Origin: Desulfuromusa sp.
GTDB taxonomy: Bacteria > Desulfobacterota > Desulfuromonadia > Desulfuromonadales > Geopsychrobacteraceae
Assembly (NCBI GenBank): GCA_021647765.1
Contig: JAKIUD010000073.1
Span: 1 to 15,646 of the forward strand
Length of the DNA: 15,646 nt
Direction: 5' to 3'
Below the pieces are notes generated by a model. That model did no database searches and was not told the DNA's origin. It saw only the letters and a list, made by a program, of their open reading frames with translations. Position 1 is the stretch's first letter. Each line of letters starts with the position of its first letter. Shown piece after piece: positions 5,511-12,297 of the stretch. Position numbers and translations under genes: made by a program.

Positions 5511-6815
5511 TTACCAGCGATCTGACCATGCGGGATGGGAATCATTACCTCCCCGTGCCGAAATTTTTCTACCTCCCGTCCCGTCCGCCCGCATAATCCA
5601 GATCGACTTTTCTCCTCCCAGATCATTGGAATAGATCAGAAACCGTCCATCCGGGCTCCACCGCGGATGTTCTTTGCTCCCTTTACCAAAAGTCAGCTGA
5701 CGCTCATCTGTTCCATCCTCACGAATGGTAAAAACATTAAAAACCCCGTTATCCATACGGGAGAAGGCAATTTTATCCCCCTTTGGACTCCATGCCGGAG
5801 TTGCATTGTACTTTCCTTCAAAGGTCAAACGGGTCACATCCAGGGAATGAATATCGACAATAAATATATTGGGATTACCGCGTCGATCAGAAACAAAAGC
5901 GATCTTGTTCCCTTTCGGGCTCCAGGATGGATCGACATCAATACTGTAGTGATTGGTTAAACGGCGATGAATTGTTCCATCTGTGCCAAGTAGATAAATT
6001 TCCGAATTTTTATCTTTTGACAGCGTCAGTGCAATCTCGCGACCATCCGGGCTGTAGCGACCGCCAATATTCAGTCCCGGCTTGAGCGACAAACGTGATT
6101 CGCGACCGGTATAAATTTCTTTACGGAAGAGATCAGGGTTTCCTTTACTGTAAGAGGTAAAAATCAGCTCTTTTCTGGTTGGTGAAAAATCCGGATTGAG
6201 GACAATAGAGCGATGGTTGGTCATCTGTATTGGATGGTATCCATCAACATCCATTAAATAGAGTTCCTTGTAACCGGTTCGTTTGGAAATATAAGCAATT
6301 TTAGAAGCAAATGGCCCCTTCTCTCCGGTTAAGCTTTTCAGGATCTGATCGGCAAAAGTGTGGGCGATTTTACGTACGTCAGTCAATTTACCAACATAAC
6401 GTCGCCCGGTTAGTAATCGCTGGGTGATGACATCAAAAAGGCGCAATTCAATCGTCACCCTTCCTGCGGTCACACGATAACCACCCTTAATCAATGCTTC
6501 AGATCCAAGCATCCGCCACTGGTTAAAATCGATATCGTTCCTGCGCAAACCCAACTTATCGGCATCACCTAAAAAGGCAGCGGGATCAACCATATCAAAT
6601 AACCCGGACAAGTCCAGATCTCCCAGCAGAACTTGCTGAAACTCCGTTGCTATTGCCGGCTGTGCCGCACCCACTCCCATTGGTAACAAACGGGTCATAG
6701 CAAGAGGAATCGTCTGCTCACCCGGCGCACTGATTTCAATCCTGGCAGCAAAAGCGACAGAAAAAGGTAAACACAGAAGAATTATGAGAAGAACGCCTAT
6801 TTCAAAAGTTTTCAT
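5511..6815 (-). CDS. tolB: Tol-Pal periplasmic protein TolB
   Basis: The 434-residue protein has a signal peptide (cut after AFA at residue 23), an N-terminal TolB domain (about 25-160) and a beta-propeller. The propeller shows repeated PD40 motifs such as NPDFSPTRKELIF, GRYSPDGREIA, DPSWSPKGNKIAF, TPAWSPKGDKIAF and HPRWSPDGRFLIY. TolB binds Pal and is displaced by TolA, which sets how much Pal is free to hold peptidoglycan. The ATG overlaps the tolA stop as ATGA (6812-6815), so translation is probably coupled; the local ribosome site (GGAT) is weak. The start of the mature chain (ARIEISAPG) is typical. Full length. Confidence 0.97.
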   Translation of the reverse strand: MKTFEIGVLLIILLCLPFSVAFAARIEISAPGEQTIPLAMTRLLPMGVGAAQPAIATEFQQVLLGDLDLSGLFDMVDPAAFLGDADKLGLRRNDIDFNQWRMLGSEALIKGGYRVTAGRVTIELRLFDVITQRLLTGRRYVGKLTDVRKIAHTFADQILKSLTGEKGPFASKIAYISKRTGYKELYLMDVDGYHPIQMTNHRSIVLNPDFSPTRKELIFTSYSKGNPDLFRKEIYTGRESRLSLKPGLNIGGRYSPDGREIALTLSKDKNSEIYLLGTDGTIHRRLTNHYSIDVDPSWSPKGNKIAFVSDRRGNPNIFIVDIHSLDVTRLTFEGKYNATPAWSPKGDKIAFSRMDNGVFNVFTIREDGTDERQLTFGKGSKEHPRWSPDGRFLIYSNDLGGEKSIWIMRADGTGGRKISARGGNDSHPAWSDRW

Positions 6816-7756
6816 GATTTATCCAACATGTCCTTAAGATTAAAGATAATATGAAACTCCATTGATTCTGGAAGTGGTTGGCTCAATTGCCTTGATTTTG
6901 TTATTGCTCGGATCAAGGATTCGTCAAAAACACTGTTCCCTGACTTTTTCAAAAATTTGTAGTGGAGCAATGTTCCATGAGCATTATAAAACAACTTCAC
7001 CTCCGCTTCCGGGCTACCAGCAGCCTGATACTTGGAAAAACTCCACTGTTTTTGAATGAATTCCTGGACAAAAGCCACAGCACTGACGCCCGCTTGATCA
7101 CCCTTGCCATCCATCATTCCAACTGGAGCATCTGTCGTTGGAGATTCAATGTTGCTACTTTCTGCAATAGCAGCCGCTCTCAGAGCTGCGAGCTTATCTT
7201 TTCGAGCCTGTTCACTTGCTTTTTGCTTCTGCGCCGCACGCATTTTTTTTAATCGTGCCTCTAACGCACTTTCCTGAGCTTTACTAACAGCGGGTTTTGG
7301 CTGCGGCTTCTTTTTTACCGGCGCTGGCTTCGGAGCAGATTTTGGTTCAGGCTTGGGCTTCACCGGTTCTGGTTTCGGCTCTGGTTTCGGTTTCGGTGGT
7401 ATCGGCTTAGGTTCCGGTTTCGGCTTGACTGGAACCGGTTTCGGTTTCGGGGGAATCGGAACTGGTTTCGGTTTGACAGCCGGTTTGGGTTCAGGCTTTG
7501 GTTTGGGCTTAACCGCCGGTTTCTGTTTCACCGGAGCTGCTTCAGGTCGCCCCGCCTGGGGGTTCTTAACGATTTTATTAACCAGATTAACCCGATAGAC
7601 AGGTGGCTTTTCAATTTCATGTTTGGGAAAGAGGGGAGTATAGTAGAGAATCGGCACCAGCAGATGGAGCAACACCGAAATCAGCAGCATCTGTTTGAAT
7701 CCAGGTTCAAACACTGACTGTAATTGCTGCCAGCGTTGTTTACGTGAAGATTCCAT
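6812..7756 (-). CDS. tolA: TolA-type energy transducer with Pro/Lys-rich linker
   Basis: The 314-residue protein has a short cytoplasmic N-terminus and one membrane helix (about 22-42). A Lys-Pro/Glu-Pro repeat region (76-156) is followed by a charged Ala/Lys helix (about 158-200) and a TonB/TolA C-terminal domain (about 222-314). The C-domain carries the pattern VKLFYNAHGTLLHYKFLKKS, then GNSVFDESLIRAI. It should span the periplasm and pass TolQR proton energy to TolB/Pal. E. coli TolA has a long Ala/Lys helix as its spacer; here most of the spacer is TonB-like. The position between tolR and tolB identifies it as TolA. It starts 10 bases after the tolR stop and overlaps tolB by 4 bases. Confidence 0.9.
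   Translation of the reverse strand: MESSRKQRWQQLQSVFEPGFKQMLLISVLLHLLVPILYYTPLFPKHEIEKPPVYRVNLVNKIVKNPQAGRPEAAPVKQKPAVKPKPKPEPKPAVKPKPVPIPPKPKPVPVKPKPEPKPIPPKPKPEPKPEPVKPKPEPKSAPKPAPVKKKPQPKPAVSKAQESALEARLKKMRAAQKQKASEQARKDKLAALRAAAIAESSNIESPTTDAPVGMMDGKGDQAGVSAVAFVQEFIQKQWSFSKYQAAGSPEAEVKLFYNAHGTLLHYKFLKKSGNSVFDESLIRAITKSRQLSQPLPESMEFHIIFNLKDMLDKS
7289..7531 (-). repeat. Low-complexity repeat coding the TolA Pro/Lys linker
   Basis: About 80 codons are built almost only from CCN (Pro), AAR (Lys) and GAR (Glu). The + strand shows many near copies of GGTTTCGGTTTCGG and related hexamers. Units such as KPKPEPKP recur. Slippage or recombination between units could change linker length without breaking the frame. 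The + strand also shows an open Gly/Phe-rich frame here, which is a by-product of this repeat. Confidence 0.85.
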
Positions 7757-7766
7757 GGGTTAGCCG

Positions 7767-8189
7767 TTATTCCTCGGGAAGGCGGGTCACCATTCCGAGC
7801 TTTTCTACCCCGGCTTTTTTTACTGCCGCCATCACCTTAACAACTCGACCGTAAGGAACATTCTCATCTGCTTCGAGGAAAACTTCTCGATCTGGCTTCC
7901 CTTTTAATGCCTGCTGAATCACTGGTCCCAGTTTCGACAGCTGATCAATCTTCGCCTTCCCAATTAAAATCTGTCCGTTTTTTTGCAGTGTAATCACCAG
8001 TGGTTCCTGCTGCACTGGCAACCCCGGAGCTTCAGCAACTTCAGGCAGAGCAACCTCTACCCCCTGATCAAGCATCGGTGCCGTAACCATAAAAATAATC
8101 AACAGAACCAACATGACATCAACAAAAGGAGTCACATTGATCTGGGACATACTACTGCGCCGCGCGCTGGATGGACGTCCTACTTCCAT
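7767..8189 (-). CDS. tolR: Proton-channel subunit TolR (ExbD/TolR family)
   Basis: The 140-residue protein has one membrane helix (about 22-40) beginning INVTPFVDVMLVLLIIFMV. Asp24 is the conserved proton-carrying residue of ExbD/TolR. A periplasmic domain follows (about 60-140). TolR forms the stator core with TolQ. The ATG at 8189 follows the tolQ stop TAG with no gap, and GAGG lies seven bases before it. Length matches E. coli TolR closely (142 residues). Confidence 0.96.
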   Translation of the reverse strand: MEVGRPSSARRSSMSQINVTPFVDVMLVLLIIFMVTAPMLDQGVEVALPEVAEAPGLPVQQEPLVITLQKNGQILIGKAKIDQLSKLGPVIQQALKGKPDREVFLEADENVPYGRVVKVMAAVKKAGVEKLGMVTRLPEE

Positions 8190-8867
8190 CTAGTTTCCTC
8201 GCTCCATCCGTTCAACAATGTTCAAAAATTCTTGACTGAAGTTGTCCATCTCACCAATCAGAATATTAACTTTGTTGAGAAAATGGTTGTAACCCATAAC
8301 CGCAGGAATCGCTGCTGCCAGACCAATTGCAGTGGCAATTAAAGCTTCAGAAATACCCGGAGCAACTACGGCAAGAGAGGCGCTACCCGTTGTGCCGATC
8401 CCGTGGAAGGAGTTCATAATCCCCCAAACCGTTCCAAACAAACCGATAAACGGAGCGGTGGAGCCAGTTGTTGCCAGAAACGTCAGATATTTTTCCAACC
8501 GTTGCGTCTCCTGGGTTGTGGCACGTCGCAATGCACGACCCACCATCTCCGTCGGATCCATCTTTGAAGAAAAATCACTTGGTTCGATCGAATCAGAACT
8601 TTTCTTTTTCAATTGCAACATCTCATGGTAACCCTCGCGAAACAGGGTAGCGATCGGGGAATGGTTGAACTCCTTGATCCCCTGTCCAACCAGGTCAAAA
8701 CGTTTTTTCTTCCAGAAAAAATCGAGAAAACGATCCGACTGCTTGATTGCTCTCTGAATGGTTGAGACTTTATAAAAGATGATGGCCCAAGACACGAGCG
8801 AAAAATAGAGCAGAATCAGCAGCACCAATTTGACAACCGGGCCAGCATTTAAAACAAGATCCAGCAA
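8190..8867 (-). CDS. tolQ: Proton-channel subunit TolQ (MotA/TolQ/ExbB family), TTG start
   Basis: With the TTG start at 8867 the product has 225 residues and three membrane helices (about 12-33, 130-152 and 165-192). The family region LGTVWGIMNSF occurs here as FGTVWGIMNSF (about 144-154), and helix 3 runs through PGISEALIATAIGLAAAIPAV. TolQ surrounds TolR in the inner membrane and forms the proton path. I chose TTG because AAGGAG (8880-8875) sits exactly seven bases before it. The upstream ATG at 8897 would place that site inside the coding region and would add ten residues (MCAPSQRRKL) that do not look like the family's N-terminus. First gene of the Tol locus. Confidence 0.94.
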   Translation of the reverse strand: MLDLVLNAGPVVKLVLLILLYFSLVSWAIIFYKVSTIQRAIKQSDRFLDFFWKKKRFDLVGQGIKEFNHSPIATLFREGYHEMLQLKKKSSDSIEPSDFSSKMDPTEMVGRALRRATTQETQRLEKYLTFLATTGSTAPFIGLFGTVWGIMNSFHGIGTTGSASLAVVAPGISEALIATAIGLAAAIPAVMGYNHFLNKVNILIGEMDNFSQEFLNIVERMERGN

Positions 8868-8874
8868 AAGCTTT

Positions 8875-8880
8875 CTCCTT
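8875..8880 (-). promoter_or_regulatory. Ribosome binding site fixing the tolQ start
   Basis: AAGGAG on the minus strand, seven bases before TTG 8867, is the only good ribosome site near the tolQ 5' end. It decides for the TTG start over the ATG at 8897. Confidence 0.75.
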
Positions 8881-8929
8881 TGAGAGGGTGCACACACAAA
8901 GCACCAGCAGAAATTAAAGTAACGTCCAG

Positions 8930-8958
8930 ATTATCCGGTAGCTGTCAGAGCAAGTCAA
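8930..8958 (-). promoter_or_regulatory. Sigma70-type promoter of the Tol-Pal operon
   Basis: On the minus strand TTGACT (8958-8953) and GATAAT (8935-8930) are 17 bases apart; each matches five of six consensus bases. Transcription should start near 8923, giving a leader of about 55 bases before the tolQ TTG. The rest of the 8868-9090 gap shows no further gene. I see no clear terminator for folE2, so read-through from folE2 into tolQ is possible. Confidence 0.7.
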
Positions 8959-9090
8959 GATGTAGACTGATATCAGCCCCATTTGAACATAAACTGTTAA
9001 GTAAACCAGTTGACATAAGAGCAACTTTAAATGTTTCAAGAAAAGTGATTCTCCCCCCTGAGTTTCTAAAATGTTACTTTTATCTTGTTC

Positions 9091-9939
9091 TTATCGGGAG
9101 TTATCCACTTTTTCCACAGGGTTATCCACGTCGTGGTTGTTTTGCCCCTCAATCATGGCATAAGCAGAATGGTTATGGATCGATTCGAAATTCTCACATT
9201 GAATTTTAAACCAACGGATCCGTTCAACACTCCGCAGCTTTTCAGTAACTGCACGCACCATATCCTCGACAAACATCGGATTATCATAAGCCTGCTCGGT
9301 GACCGCCTTTTCATCCTCACGCTTGAGCAGGGCATAAACCGGGCAACTGGCACATTCTTCGATCCACTGGATCAGGTCTTCCAACCAGACATGACCTGAG
9401 TAGGTGATATGTACAGTCACATTACTCCGCTGGTTGTGAGCTCCCCGATCGCTGATCTCTTTAGAACAGGGGCACAGAGAAGTAACAGGAACTTTCACTT
9501 CCAGAGAAAACTTAAAATCTTCATCCTTCGTGCCGATCATCCGACATTGATATTCGAGTAAACTGTGGGCTCCGGAAACGGGTGCCTGTTTTTTGATGAA
9601 GTAGGGAAAATCAAGTTCCAGATGGGCGCGACTGGCACCAAGCCGGGATTTCATTTCAACCAGAATCGCCTCCATGTTTTCGATACTGATTTCACCATGG
9701 TAAAGGTTGAGCACTTCGATAAAGCGACTCATATGAGTCCCTTTGAACTGCTCTGGCAAATCGACATACATATTGACCCAGGCGACAGTATGCTGCTGTT
9801 CATTATATTTATCCAGAACCACAATCGGATAGCGAATATTCTTGATACCAACCTGATCAATGGCAATATTGCGCGTATCCCGACTCTGCTGCATATCGGG
9901 CATCAGCATGGGGTTCAGCTTCTTTTCCTCACTCAACAT
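9091..9939 (-). CDS. folE2: GTP cyclohydrolase FolE2 (type IB)
   Basis: From the ATG at 9939 the product has 282 residues. It catalyses GTP plus water to 7,8-dihydroneopterin triphosphate and formate, the shared first step of folate and queuosine synthesis. The family signature VTSLCPCSKEISDRGAHNQRS (about 152-172) carries the metal-site cysteines Cys156 and Cys158. KGTHMSRF, CASCPVYALLKREDEK and NFESIHNHSAYAMIE are also typical. FolE2 works without strict zinc dependence, unlike FolE. The start is uncertain: ATG 9939 has AAGGAT ten bases upstream and overlaps queC by 11 bases; ATG 9903 (MPDMQQ) fits family N-termini but has no ribosome site; TTG 9972 is possible. The last 16 or so residues (after AYAMIEG) run beyond the conserved fold and include a repeated VDN. 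Confidence 0.95.
   Translation of the reverse strand: MLSEEKKLNPMLMPDMQQSRDTRNIAIDQVGIKNIRYPIVVLDKYNEQQHTVAWVNMYVDLPEQFKGTHMSRFIEVLNLYHGEISIENMEAILVEMKSRLGASRAHLELDFPYFIKKQAPVSGAHSLLEYQCRMIGTKDEDFKFSLEVKVPVTSLCPCSKEISDRGAHNQRSNVTVHITYSGHVWLEDLIQWIEECASCPVYALLKREDEKAVTEQAYDNPMFVEDMVRAVTEKLRSVERIRWFKIQCENFESIHNHSAYAMIEGQNNHDVDNPVEKVDNSR
9101..9130 (+). promoter_or_regulatory. Cluster of three DnaA-box-like 9-mers
   Basis: TTATCCACT (9101-9109), TTTTCCACA (9110-9118) and TTATCCACG (9122-9130) lie in the same orientation in 30 bases. The middle one fits the relaxed DnaA consensus TTWTNCACA; the other two differ from TTATCCACA only in the last base. They lie in the final, non-conserved codons of folE2 and about 145 bases upstream of the tol promoter. 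Binding is inferred from sequence only. Confidence 0.45.
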
Positions 9940-10603
9940 AGGCAACAGGATCCTTCTGTCCGGCATCGACAAAGCCCTTTAAGCGCAGTCGGCAAGAATC
10001 ACATTGACCACAGGATAAACCTTCTGGGGTCGGATCATAACAAGAATGGGTGAGCTGATAGTCAACCCCCAGCGCCAATCCCTGTTGAATAATTTGCCCT
10101 TTGGTCAGATTAAGTAACGGCGCGTTGATGTGGTAGGGATTCCCTTCAACTCCTGCCTTGGTTGCCAGATTTGCCAGTTGTTGAAAGGCCTGAATAAATT
10201 CAGGGCGACAATCGGGGTAGCCCGAATAATCAAGAGCATTAACACCAATATAAATATCGGTGGCACCAAGAACCTCGGCCCAACCAAGAGCAAACGAAAG
10301 AAAAATGGTATTGCGAGCAGGAACATAAGTGATGGGAATCTCCCCCTCTTCCGTTGCATCTTTTGGCACGTCAATATCTGCCGTCAGAGCGCTGCCCCCC
10401 ATTTTTCGGAGATCAATATCGACCACCATATGTTCTTTGGCACCAATTAATGACGCATATTCACGCGCTTTTTCCAACTCAATCGTATGCCGCTGACCAT
10501 AAGCAAAACTGAGAGCATACGCCTCAAAGCCCTGATCGCGAGCAATCGCCATACAAGTAGTAGAATCAAGACCACCACTATAAAGAACTACCGCTTTTTT
10601 CAT
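9929..10603 (-). CDS. queC: 7-cyano-7-deazaguanine synthase QueC
   Basis: The 224-residue cytoplasmic enzyme turns 7-carboxy-7-deazaguanine into preQ0 with ATP and ammonia, in the queuosine tRNA pathway. It has the PP-loop ATP motif SGGLDS (9-14), the family run ALDYSGYPDCRPEF and the four zinc cysteines Cys188, Cys198, Cys201 and Cys204 in the C-terminal SCYDP...CGQCDSC segment. The ATG at 10603 (MKKAVVLYSGG) follows GAGG by about six bases. The frame extends eight codons further up, but those overlap the ribosome site. It overlaps folE2, so the pair is probably translated together. Length is normal. Confidence 0.96.
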   Translation of the reverse strand: MKKAVVLYSGGLDSTTCMAIARDQGFEAYALSFAYGQRHTIELEKAREYASLIGAKEHMVVDIDLRKMGGSALTADIDVPKDATEEGEIPITYVPARNTIFLSFALGWAEVLGATDIYIGVNALDYSGYPDCRPEFIQAFQQLANLATKAGVEGNPYHINAPLLNLTKGQIIQQGLALGVDYQLTHSCYDPTPEGLSCGQCDSCRLRLKGFVDAGQKDPVAYVE

Positions 10604-10623
10604 GCAATTCCTCTTCATCATTA

Positions 10624-10662
10624 TCAACCCTCACCAAAAAACTTTTTTCTGGCACGAAGCAT
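10624..10662 (-). CDS. Possible 12-codon leader ORF upstream of queC
   Basis: The ORF reads MLRARKKFFGEG and ends in TGA at 10624. GGAGGT (10675-10670) lies seven bases before its ATG, the best Shine-Dalgarno in the window. The stop is 20 bases before the queC ATG. The ATG lies in a 12-base palindrome AAGCATATGCTT (10657-10668), and outer bases TCTGG/CCAGA can enclose it. It could be a leader peptide or part of a regulatory RNA. I do not recognise it, and a remnant of a lost gene is equally possible. Confidence 0.4.
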   Translation of the reverse strand: MLRARKKFFGEG

Positions 10663-10714
10663 ATGCTTAACCTCCAGAGGGGTCAAGACCCGTCCGGGAA
10701 ACGCTGAAGCATGA

Positions 10715-12148
10715 TCATCCCCCATCTCCTAACTGGTGTATTTTTAGAAGATTTGTTGTGCCCGGTGCAGTAATTGGACTGCCCATTGTAATCACTACAA
10801 CGTCTCCATCCTTCAGCAAGCCACTTTTAAGTACCGCTGCGTCAACCGAAAGGATCTGCTCTTCGGTGCTGCCCTGAATATCGACCTGTAAAGAGTTGAC
10901 CCCTCGATACAAAGTCAGATAGCGGCGAACTTGTTCAGACGGAGTCACGGCAATGACAGGAAGAGGGGGACGATATTTAGCGACCAGAGCAACTGTGCTT
11001 CCTGTCTGGGTAAAAGCCAGGATAGCTACGGCACCGACCGTCTCAGCCACCTGACAAGCTGCCAGCCCGATTGCATTGGGGAGGCTTTGCTGCAGAAGTT
11101 CTGCCGCAGGGGCAACAAAACGACTCTCTTTCAGATCAGGATAGCTCTCAATATCCCGTGCAATACGATCCATAACTCTGACTGCCTCAACCGGATAAAG
11201 CCCGGCTGCGGTTTCTCCCGAAAGCATCACCGCATCGGTGCCATCCAGAATAGCGTTGGCGACATCGGAAGTTTCTGCTCGAGTTGGCCGTGGATGGGCA
11301 ATCATACTTTCCAACATCTGGGTTGCGGTAATGACTGGCTTTCCCTGCTGGTTACATTCGCGAATAATCATCTTCTGGATCAATGGCACTCGCTCAGAGG
11401 GAACTTCCACCCCCAAATCACCACGGGCAACCATCACCCCATCCGTAGCATCCAGGATTGTCGCAAAATTATCGACAGCTTCTGGTTTTTCAATTTTAGC
11501 AATCACCCTGATAGCTGACTTTCGTTCCGTCAGCCGCTGTTGCAAACGACTCACTTCTGCAGCGGTACGAACAAAAGAGAGGGCAATCCAATCAAGTTTT
11601 TGGCGAATAGCAAAATCGAGATCCGTAAAATCCTTTTCTGTCATGGCCGGGGCAGAAACTTTCACTCCTGGCAGATTGATCCCTTTATGATCCTTGAGCT
11701 TCCCCCCGTATATAACCCGGCAATGCACCTGTTCAGTATCTGTCCGCATGACTTCCAGTTCCAACTGTCCATCATCAAGGAGAATCTGATCACCAGGAAC
11801 AACATCCTGAGGAAGTGCCTGATAGTTGGTTGGAATCAAACCGTCAGCACCTTCGATATCGGCAGTGGTAATAATCACCTCCTGCCCAGGAACAAGCTCC
11901 TGACTCCCCCCACGCATCACCCCGGTACGAATTTTCGGCCCCTGTAAATCACCGAGAATAGCAACAACTTTTTGCTGTTCAGCAGAAATTTCTCGAATTT
12001 GCTTAATCCAGATCTCTTTTTGCTCCAAGCTCCCATGGGAAAAATTCAACCTGAAAACATCGACACCTGCTTTTAACAAACACTCTAACTGCCCCCTTTC
12101 GGCACAGGCCGGGCCGACGGTGGCAACAATTTTAGTCCGACGATACAT
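10715..12148 (-). CDS. pyk: Pyruvate kinase
   Basis: The 477-residue enzyme converts phosphoenolpyruvate and ADP to pyruvate and ATP. Visible motifs are VFRLNFSHG (31-39), the B domain (about 70-165), the active-site run IAKIEKPEAV (216-225, Lys218 and Glu220), ARGDLGVEVP (241-250, Asp244), TATQMLESM (274-282) with PTRAE, then MLSGETA. The C-terminal regulatory domain runs from about 355 to 472. The ATG at 12148 is followed by the family start RRTKIVATVGPA and is preceded by GGAG at seven bases. It lies 111 bases upstream of queC on the same strand and could be co-transcribed, though the functions are unrelated. TATAAT at 12167-12162 lies upstream, but without a well-spaced -35. Confidence 0.97.
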   Translation of the reverse strand: MYRRTKIVATVGPACAERGQLECLLKAGVDVFRLNFSHGSLEQKEIWIKQIREISAEQQKVVAILGDLQGPKIRTGVMRGGSQELVPGQEVIITTADIEGADGLIPTNYQALPQDVVPGDQILLDDGQLELEVMRTDTEQVHCRVIYGGKLKDHKGINLPGVKVSAPAMTEKDFTDLDFAIRQKLDWIALSFVRTAAEVSRLQQRLTERKSAIRVIAKIEKPEAVDNFATILDATDGVMVARGDLGVEVPSERVPLIQKMIIRECNQQGKPVITATQMLESMIAHPRPTRAETSDVANAILDGTDAVMLSGETAAGLYPVEAVRVMDRIARDIESYPDLKESRFVAPAAELLQQSLPNAIGLAACQVAETVGAVAILAFTQTGSTVALVAKYRPPLPVIAVTPSEQVRRYLTLYRGVNSLQVDIQGSTEEQILSVDAAVLKSGLLKDGDVVVITMGSPITAPGTTNLLKIHQLGDGG

Positions 12149-12190
12149 CTCAATTCTCCAAATTATAGTTTTTTATCTATTGACAAGCTG

Positions 12191-12219
12191 TTGCTCCACC
12201 ATTCACTGCATGGTATAAA
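12191..12219 (+). promoter_or_regulatory. Candidate promoter of the PBP1A gene
   Basis: TTGCTC (12191-12196) and TATAAA (12214-12219) are 17 bases apart, about 80 bases before the ATG at 12298. A perfect TTGACA (12180-12185) nearby is too far from TATAAA (28 bases) to be its -35. The leader also has GATGAG (12243-12248) able to pair with CTCATC (12269-12274). Confidence 0.4.
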
Positions 12220-12297
12220 GTCTACTTCTTTTATCAGCGTTTGATGAGCACTAAAACAAAAAGGTAAACTCATCTTATCGAATAATTTATTGAGATT

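Noticed and set aside
7353..7598. Open Gly/Phe-rich frame on the + strand opposite tolA.
   Set aside because: It is the antisense image of the Pro/Lys codon repeat of tolA and has no start signals of its own.
10625..10690. preQ1-I riboswitch before queC.
   Set aside because: The compact stem-loop plus short A-rich tail of the preQ1-I class does not fit: the loop here is about 21 bases and encloses another palindrome. Kept only as an unclassified leader.
12180..12219. TTGACA with TATAAA as promoter of the PBP1A gene.
   Set aside because: The spacer is 28 bases, far from the usual 16-18. TTGCTC at 12191 is better placed.
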